This document shows, piece by piece, positions 15,278 through 20,232 of a stretch of DNA of 20,232 nucleotides. Source of the DNA: Actinomycetota bacterium (GTDB lineage Bacteria; Actinomycetota; Thermoleophilia; Gaiellales; Gaiellaceae); NCBI GenBank assembly GCA_016870235.1, contig VGCB01000001.1:1-20232 (forward strand), read 5' to 3'. The stretch's first letter is position 1. Each line of letters opens with the position of its first letter. The position numbers and the translations under genes were made by a program. The notes below the pieces were generated by a model. It was not told the DNA's origin. It ran no database searches and worked only from the letters and a program-made list of their open reading frames with translations.

Positions 15278-17029
15278 ATGGCCGTCGACGTGATCTTCGG
15301 CGAGATCGTCCGGGAGTACTTCGAGACGGTCGCGCGCGAGATGAACACGACGATGGACAACACGTCGCTCTCGCCCGTGTTCAACGAGGCCCACGACTGC
15401 TCGGCCGGGCTCTTCTTCTACGACGGCAAGGACGTCAGCCTGATCGCGCGCGCGAACGCCGAGCCCGTGCACATCTACGCGTCCGTCCACTCGGTCGAGG
15501 GGCTGATCCGCTACTACCGCAACGACCTCGCCGACGGCGACGTGATCATGGTCAGCGACCCGTACTTCTACGGGAGCCACATTCCGGACTGGACCGTGAT
15601 GAAGCCGGTCTTCTGGAACAACAAGCCGGTGTTCTTCCCGGGCATCCGCGCGCATATGATCGAGGTCGGCGGCCCGGTCGCGGGCGGCTACAACTCCGAC
15701 GCGCGCGACGTGTGGCAGGAGGGCTTCCGGCTCGCGCCGATGAAGCTCTACGACCGCGGCGAGCTGCGGCGCGACCTCCTCGACCTCCTGAAGGCGAACA
15801 ACCGCCAGCCGGAGATCATGGAGGGCGACCTGAACGCGATGATCGGCGCCTGCCGCGTCGCCGAGCGCCGCGTGATCGAGCTGCTCGAGAAGTACGGCAT
15901 CGAGCAGACGCTCGAGGCGACGAACTACATCCTCGACTACTCCGAGCGGCGCCTCCGCGCCGCGATCTCCGAGTGGCCCGACGGCGACTACCACGGCCAG
16001 GCGATCCTCGACTACGACTTCGCCGACACGCGCGACATCAACGTCGAGTGCACGCTGCGCGTCCGCGGCGACGAGGTGGAGGCCGACTTCACCGGCTCGC
16101 ACCCGCAGACGCGCGGCTACGTCAACAGCCGGCCCGGGAACACGGGCTCCTGGGTCTACAGCATGTTCAGCGTCGTCTTCGACGACATCCCGATCAACTC
16201 GGGCTTCTTCCGGCCTATCTCGCTGAAGCTGCCGGAGGGCTCCGTCGTCAACCCGCTGCCGCCCGCGCCGGTCGGGAACTCCACCATCTGCATCGGCAAC
16301 GACGTCGGGCAGGCGACGATCAAGGCCCTCGAGAAGATCGTGCCCGAGCGGGTCGGCGCCGCCACCTTGGACCTCGTCGTCGACACGTACTTCGGCACCG
16401 ACAACCGCTTCCCGGACAACCCCTTCTACGTCAGCGTCGAGTACTTCGCGACCCCGATCTCCTCGGGCGCAGCCTACGGGGTCGACGGCTGGGGCGCCTG
16501 GTCGACGCCGCATTGCTCGCTGAAGCTGACGACGGTCGAGATGCAGGAGATCCAGTACCCGGTGCTCTACCTCCAGGGGGAGTACGCGAAGGACACGATG
16601 GCACCCGGCCGCTGGCGCGGGACGCCCGCCTTCCAGATGCAGCGGCGGAACCCGGACGGCTGCACGGTGATCCACTGCATCTTCGTGCAGGGCTGCGAGC
16701 ACCCGCTGCAGGGGTTCGCCGGCGGCGGCTCGGGCGACGGCAACTACTGCATCCTCGACTACGGCGGCCCGAACGAGCGGAAGGTGACCGATCTCGCGTT
16801 CCTCTACCCGAGCCAGCCGGGCGAGGTCATCTTCTTCCAGAGCGGCGGTGGCGGAGCCTGGGGGCCTGCGCTCGAGCGCGAGCCCGTGAGCGTCCTCGCC
16901 GACGTCGTCGAGGAGCTGCTCTCGGTCGAGAACGCGCGCGAGCAGTACGCGGTCGTGATCGACCCGGAGCGCCTCGTCGTGCTCGAGGCCGAGACCGAAG
17001 CGCTTCGGGCGCAGAGGAGCGGCCCGTGA
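15278..17029 (+). CDS. hyuB: Hydantoinase/oxoprolinase subunit B, intact metal site
   Basis: The product is 583 residues of the HyuB family. The conserved metal-site pattern is complete: D40 in EAHDCSAG, H101 and D104 in GSHIPDW, and H126 in RAHMIEVGG. It is the likely catalytic B subunit partnering HyuA in ATP-dependent hydrolysis of a cyclic amide; carboxylation is possible in this superfamily but less supported here. The late segment FAGGGSGDGNY and the terminal GGGGAWGPALEREP are typical. It lies one base after the first hyuB stop and its stop overlaps the aminotransferase start (GTGA), so the operon is tightly coupled. It differs strongly from the first copy, so they are old paralogues, not a recent duplication. 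Confidence 0.9.
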   Translation: MAVDVIFGEIVREYFETVAREMNTTMDNTSLSPVFNEAHDCSAGLFFYDGKDVSLIARANAEPVHIYASVHSVEGLIRYYRNDLADGDVIMVSDPYFYGSHIPDWTVMKPVFWNNKPVFFPGIRAHMIEVGGPVAGGYNSDARDVWQEGFRLAPMKLYDRGELRRDLLDLLKANNRQPEIMEGDLNAMIGACRVAERRVIELLEKYGIEQTLEATNYILDYSERRLRAAISEWPDGDYHGQAILDYDFADTRDINVECTLRVRGDEVEADFTGSHPQTRGYVNSRPGNTGSWVYSMFSVVFDDIPINSGFFRPISLKLPEGSVVNPLPPAPVGNSTICIGNDVGQATIKALEKIVPERVGAATLDLVVDTYFGTDNRFPDNPFYVSVEYFATPISSGAAYGVDGWGAWSTPHCSLKLTTVEMQEIQYPVLYLQGEYAKDTMAPGRWRGTPAFQMQRRNPDGCTVIHCIFVQGCEHPLQGFAGGGSGDGNYCILDYGGPNERKVTDLAFLYPSQPGEVIFFQSGGGGAWGPALEREPVSVLADVVEELLSVENAREQYAVVIDPERLVVLEAETEALRAQRSGP

Positions 17030-18393
17030 CAGCCGGGTCGCGTCTCGCTCCGGCGGGTCGCGCGCACCAGTGGCTCCAGCTCGGGCTCGACGAGTCCTAC
17101 TTCGACGGCGACCCGGTCATCGTCACCGGCGGCGACGGCCCCTACTTCGTCGACTCGGAGGGCCGGCGCTGGCTCGACGCGCTCTGTGGTCAGTCGGCGG
17201 CGGTGATCGGACACAACCACCCGGCCGTTGTCGAGGCGATCCGCGAGCAGGCGACGAGGATGACGAGCAACGTCGCGGGCGTCCTTCCGTCCGACCGCAG
17301 CATCGAGCTCTCCGAGCGGCTCTCGGCGCTGACGGGCGGCGAGCTGCCGCGCGTCTTCTACTGCACGGGAGGCTCGGACGCGAACGACACGGCCATCCGC
17401 CTCGCCCGCCAGTACTGGAAGAACCGCGGCCGCGGCGGCAAGTTCAAGACGATCGTCCGCCAGCACGGCTACCACGGCAGCACCCTCGCGGCCAACGCGG
17501 CGAGCGGGAACGTCCGCTACCCGCACAGTGCGTTCGAGCCGCTGCCCGGCGGCTTCGTCCACATCCGCTCTCCCTATCCCTACCGGTGCGTCTTCTGCCG
17601 CGGTGCCTCGGGGTGCACGCTCGAGTGCGCCGACGAGGTCGAGCGGACGCTCGAGTACGAGGATCCCGAGACGGTCGCCTGCTTCCTCGGCGAGCCGACG
17701 ATGGCGGCAGGAGGGCTGATCCCGCCGCCGCCCGGCTACCTCGAGCGGATCCGCGCCATCTGCGACCGGCACGAGATCCTGATGATCCTCGACGAGGTCG
17801 TCACCGCCTTCGGCCGCGCCGGGGAGTGGTTCGAGTTCCAGCGGGAGAGCGCCGTGCCCGACGTCGTGGTGCTCGCCAAGGTGCTGACCGGAGGCCACGT
17901 CCCGGCCGGGGCGCTCCTCGCCCGCGAGGAGGTCGTCGCCGAGTTCCAGGGCGCGCCGGAGCGGCTGTTCCTCGCCGGGTTCACGCTCGGCGGCACGCCG
18001 CTCGCCTGCGCCGCCGCGCTCGCCACGATCGACGCGATCGAGGAGGAGGGCCTGCTCGCACGGAGCCACGAGCTCGAGAGTGTCGCGGCTGCGCGCCTCG
18101 GCGCGCTCGCGGCCCGCAGCGAGATCGTCGGCGACGTGCGCCTCCGCGGCGCCATGCAGGGCATCGAGCTGGTCGCCGACCGTGAGACGCGCTCGCCGTT
18201 CCCCGACCCGGGCCGCGTCAAGCAGCGGCTGGTCGAGGTCGGGCGCGAGAACGGCGTCCACTTCTTCGGGGGGCCGCCGTCGGTCCTCCTCTGGATTCCG
18301 CCGCTCACGATCGGCGAGGATGCGCTGAACCATCTACTGGGAGCGGTGGAGCTCGCCGTGGAGGCGGTCGAACGGGAGTTTCGAAGGAGCTGA
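17026..18393 (+). CDS. Class III PLP aminotransferase
   Basis: The product is 455 residues of the ornithine/omega-amino acid aminotransferase class. The PLP-binding lysine is K285 in LAKVLTGGHVPAGALLA. The cofactor Asp is D256 in LDEVVTAFGR, and the phosphate-binding YCTGGSDANDTA segment lies near 112-123. A cysteine cluster (C188, C191, C197, C201; YRCVFCRGASGCTLEC) resembles the loop found in many class III enzymes, here with tight CX2C spacing. GTG overlaps the stop of hyuB by 4 nt and has a GAGGAG ribosome-binding site 6 nt upstream. In this operon it probably removes the amino group of an omega- or beta-amino acid released by the HyuA/B complex, giving a semialdehyde. The specific substrate cannot be read from sequence. 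Confidence 0.9.
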   Translation: MTAGSRLAPAGRAHQWLQLGLDESYFDGDPVIVTGGDGPYFVDSEGRRWLDALCGQSAAVIGHNHPAVVEAIREQATRMTSNVAGVLPSDRSIELSERLSALTGGELPRVFYCTGGSDANDTAIRLARQYWKNRGRGGKFKTIVRQHGYHGSTLAANAASGNVRYPHSAFEPLPGGFVHIRSPYPYRCVFCRGASGCTLECADEVERTLEYEDPETVACFLGEPTMAAGGLIPPPPGYLERIRAICDRHEILMILDEVVTAFGRAGEWFEFQRESAVPDVVVLAKVLTGGHVPAGALLAREEVVAEFQGAPERLFLAGFTLGGTPLACAAALATIDAIEEEGLLARSHELESVAAARLGALAARSEIVGDVRLRGAMQGIELVADRETRSPFPDPGRVKQRLVEVGRENGVHFFGGPPSVLLWIPPLTIGEDALNHLLGAVELAVEAVEREFRRS

Positions 18394-18427
18394 TGCGGTC
18401 GCGCTGGCGGCCGTGCACATCGAGAAG

Positions 18428-18432
18428 GGAGG
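18428..18432 (+). promoter_or_regulatory. Ribosome-binding site deciding the BMP protein start
   Basis: GGAGG lies 4 nt before the GTG at 18437. This favours that start over the in-frame GTG at 18413 and gives a typical short positively charged N-region for the signal peptide. Confidence 0.65.
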
Positions 18433-18436
18433 AGAA

Positions 18437-19426
18437 GTGAAGCAGCAATCCTGGCGGGTCGCATTGGCGGTGCTTGCCACCGTGGCGCTTGCGCTCGGCG
18501 TCGCGCTCGGTGGCGCGGGCGCCGCGAACAGCAAGCCGAAGGTCGCCGTGATTCTCTCCGTCGGCCTCAAGGACACGGGCTACGGGCTCTCGGCCCTGTC
18601 CGGGATCACCAAGATCCAGAAGCAGCTCGGGCTCGAGGTGGCGAGCACCGATCACGTCAAGCCGGCTGACTTCGCGACGGCGCTCGCCGGGTACGCGTCG
18701 CGCGGCTACGGCCTCGTGATCGCCGACGGCGTCGAGTTCCAGGATGCCGCCAAGGAGGTCGCGACGCAGTTCCCCGACGTGCAGTTCCTCGTCATCAACG
18801 GCTTCCTCGGGATCCCGCCGAACCTCTCGGCGATGGACTTCCGCTGGGAGCAGGCCGGCTACCTCGGCGGTCTCGCGGCGGGCCTCGCGACGAAGACGAA
18901 CGTCGTCGGCAACATCGGCGGCATCAAGATCCCGCCGATCGAGCGGCTGTTCTACGGCTTCCAGCAGGGCCTGAAGGCGGTCAACCCGAAGGCGAAGCTC
19001 GTGACCTCGTGGGTTGGGTCGTTCACCGATCCGGGCAAGGCGAAGACCGTCGCCGAGGCGCAGATCTCGAAGAAGGTGGACGTGATCTGGGCGATCGCCG
19101 ACTCGGGGAACACCGGCATCTTCCAGGCCGTGACCGGGAAGAAGGTGCTCGCGATCGGCTACGGCTCCGACGAGTACAAGCTCGCGCCGAAGCACATGGT
19201 GACGACGACGCTCGTCGACTACGGGAAGACGATCTTCGAGGGTGCGAAGCTCGCGATGGAGGGCAAGCTGGAGCCGAAGGCCTACGTCAACGGCTTCGAG
19301 GAGGGTGTCTTCGGGCTGGCCCCGACCCGCGGGCTGATGCCCAAGGCGATGGTCGCCAAGCTGAACCCGCTCGTCGCGAAGGCGAAGAGCGGAGCGGTGA
19401 AGATCAAGCCCATGCCGTCGAAGTAA
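18437..19426 (+). CDS. BMP-family ABC transporter substrate-binding protein
   Basis: The product is 329 residues. Residues 1 to about 30 form a Sec signal peptide (MKQQSWR, hydrophobic ALAVLATVALALGVALGG, then AGAA). The rest is a two-lobed BMP/PnrA-like binding domain (KVAVILSVGLKDTGYG ... IADGVEFQDAAKEVATQFPDVQFLVING). The family delivers nucleosides, purines or related small molecules to an ABC importer. There is no lipobox Cys at the cleavage region and I see no Cys in the protein. A lipid anchor, usual for Gram-positive binding proteins, is thus absent. It follows the aminotransferase by 43 nt and is followed at 12 nt by its ATPase. The cargo is probably the substrate of the HyuA/B complex. 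Confidence 0.9.
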   Translation: MKQQSWRVALAVLATVALALGVALGGAGAANSKPKVAVILSVGLKDTGYGLSALSGITKIQKQLGLEVASTDHVKPADFATALAGYASRGYGLVIADGVEFQDAAKEVATQFPDVQFLVINGFLGIPPNLSAMDFRWEQAGYLGGLAAGLATKTNVVGNIGGIKIPPIERLFYGFQQGLKAVNPKAKLVTSWVGSFTDPGKAKTVAEAQISKKVDVIWAIADSGNTGIFQAVTGKKVLAIGYGSDEYKLAPKHMVTTTLVDYGKTIFEGAKLAMEGKLEPKAYVNGFEEGVFGLAPTRGLMPKAMVAKLNPLVAKAKSGAVKIKPMPSK

Positions 19427-19438
19427 CCCGGTCGGACG

Positions 19439-20232
19439 CTGCTCGAGCTCAGAGGCATCTCGAAGCGATTCGGCCCGGTCGTCGCGAACAGCGAGGTCGA
19501 TCTCGCCGTCTCGGCGGGCGAGATCCGCGGGCTGATCGGTGAGAACGGCGCCGGCAAGAGCACGTTGATGGCGGTCGCGTCGGGGCTCTATCGCCCCGAC
19601 GCGGGCGCCGTCGTCGTCGACGGGACACCGAGGGCGTTCCGCTCCGCGCTCGACGGGATCGCGGCGGGGATCTCGATGGTCCACCAGCACTTCATGCTGG
19701 TCGACCGGCTCACTGTCGCCGAGAACGTGATCCTCGGGGCGGCCGGCGCTCTCTTTCTGCGCCTGCGCGAGGAGGAAGAGACCGTGGCCGAGCTGAGCCG
19801 GCGGTACGGCCTCGCAGTCGAGCCCCGCGCCCGCGTCGGCTCGCTGGCGCCGGGCGAGCAGCAGCGCGTCGAGATCCTCGCTGCCCTCTACCGCGGCAGC
19901 CGCGTCCTCATCCTCGACGAGCCGACGTCGGTGCTCGCCCCGGCCGAGATCGAGAGCCTCTTCGAGACCGTGCGGGCGCTCGCGGGCGAGGGGCGGTCGG
20001 TCGTGTTCATCAGCCACAAGCTCGACGAGGTCGTCGGCGTCTGCGACCGCGTCAGCGTCATGCGCGGCGGGCGGCTCGTGCAGACGCTCGAGGGTGCCGA
20101 CGCGGAGCCGTCGCTGCTCGCCAGCCTCATGGTCGGACGGGAGCTGCCCGAGCGGGCGCCGCGCCCCGACGCACCGCCGCCGGGCGAGCCGTCGCTCGTC
20201 GTCCGCGGCCTGCGGGTCGAGCGGGGGCGCGG
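19439..20232 (+). CDS. BMP-type ABC importer ATPase, 5' part, apparent CTG start
   Basis: The frame runs off the right edge; 264 residues are visible of an expected 500 or so with two nucleotide-binding domains. The first domain has Walker A GENGAGKST (34-42), Q-loop Q83 in HQHFMLV, Walker B VLILDEP (156-162) and H-loop H193. The second domain begins near 252 (SLVVRGLRV). The signature is LAPGEQQRVEI, with Ala in place of the usual Ser. VHQHFMLVDRLTVAENVILG is typical of the YufO/NupO group that pairs with BMP binding proteins. An in-frame TAA at 19424 and no ATG, GTG or TTG before Walker A leave CTG at 19439 as the best start, giving MLELRGISKRFG. Permease genes should follow outside the window. 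Confidence 0.85.
   Translation, partial: MLELRGISKRFGPVVANSEVDLAVSAGEIRGLIGENGAGKSTLMAVASGLYRPDAGAVVVDGTPRAFRSALDGIAAGISMVHQHFMLVDRLTVAENVILGAAGALFLRLREEEETVAELSRRYGLAVEPRARVGSLAPGEQQRVEILAALYRGSRVLILDEPTSVLAPAEIESLFETVRALAGEGRSVVFISHKLDEVVGVCDRVSVMRGGRLVQTLEGADAEPSLLASLMVGRELPERAPRPDAPPPGEPSLVVRGLRVERGR

Noticed and set aside
11465..17029. Acetone or acetophenone carboxylase
   Set aside because: These belong to the same superfamily, but no small gamma-type subunit is present. The aminotransferase and BMP transporter context fits nitrogen-containing cyclic substrates better. Not fully excluded.
18413..18436. GTG at 18413 as the start of the BMP protein
   Set aside because: It would translate the GGAGG ribosome-binding site and add an acidic extension before the signal peptide.

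Overview
The window is a 20.2 kb stretch of very GC-rich DNA. Coding is dense, GTG starts are common, and several genes carry an actinobacterial-style leaderless promoter (TANNNT placed 6-7 nt before the start codon). The gene content is catabolic: a CoA-dependent aromatic acid module, an FCD-type GntR regulator, hydantoinase/oxoprolinase-type subunits and a BMP-type ABC transporter. This points to a high-GC actinobacterium, possibly of the Thermoleophilia/Gaiellales type. The phylum is a fair inference; the class is a guess. I saw no rRNA, tRNA, CRISPR array, insertion sequence or integrase. No gene-free stretch exceeds 300 bases; the longest is the 180-base GntR/cupin divergent region.

Layout. 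Positions 1-98 (-) hold the 5' end of an unrecognised gene, preceded by a perfect 12-bp palindrome that fits a GntR operator. An FCD-family GntR regulator (161-841, -) is divergent from a small cupin (1022-1390, +). Next come minus-strand genes: an IlvD/Edd-family dehydratase (1433-3163), an enolase-superfamily protein of the N-succinylamino acid racemase/o-succinylbenzoate synthase type (3328-4452) and a SelA-like PLP enzyme (4543-5829). Each of these three has its own leaderless promoter signature. Upstream of them, transcribed leftward, is a tight three-gene unit: a fused flavin monooxygenase/Old-Yellow-Enzyme protein (7964-10249), an aryl-CoA ligase (6292-7980) and a RidA-family protein (5888-6295). 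Together these match CoA-dependent catabolism of 2-aminobenzoate (or salicylate). A stand-alone Lrp/AsnC ligand-binding (RAM) domain protein (10309-10590, +) and an alpha/beta hydrolase (10601-11395, -) converge on each other.

The right end is a rightward operon from about 11465 to beyond the window: hyuA, two consecutive hyuB genes, a class III aminotransferase, a BMP-family solute-binding protein and the start of its tandem-NBD ABC ATPase. The simplest reading is uptake of a small N-containing cyclic compound, ATP-dependent opening of its amide ring, and transamination of the released amino acid. Caprolactam degradation by a HyuA/B-like lactamase plus an omega-transaminase is a useful analogy. 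The first HyuB copy has lost three of the four residues that form the family's conserved metal-site pattern, whereas the second keeps all four. This suggests a complex with one catalytic and one non-catalytic B subunit.

Three observations matter most: the repeated leaderless promoter geometry, which fixes seven start codons; the degenerate/intact HyuB pair within a putative cyclic-amide operon; and a RidA protein without the usual carboxylate-binding Arg beside a pathway whose intermediates are CoA thioesters.
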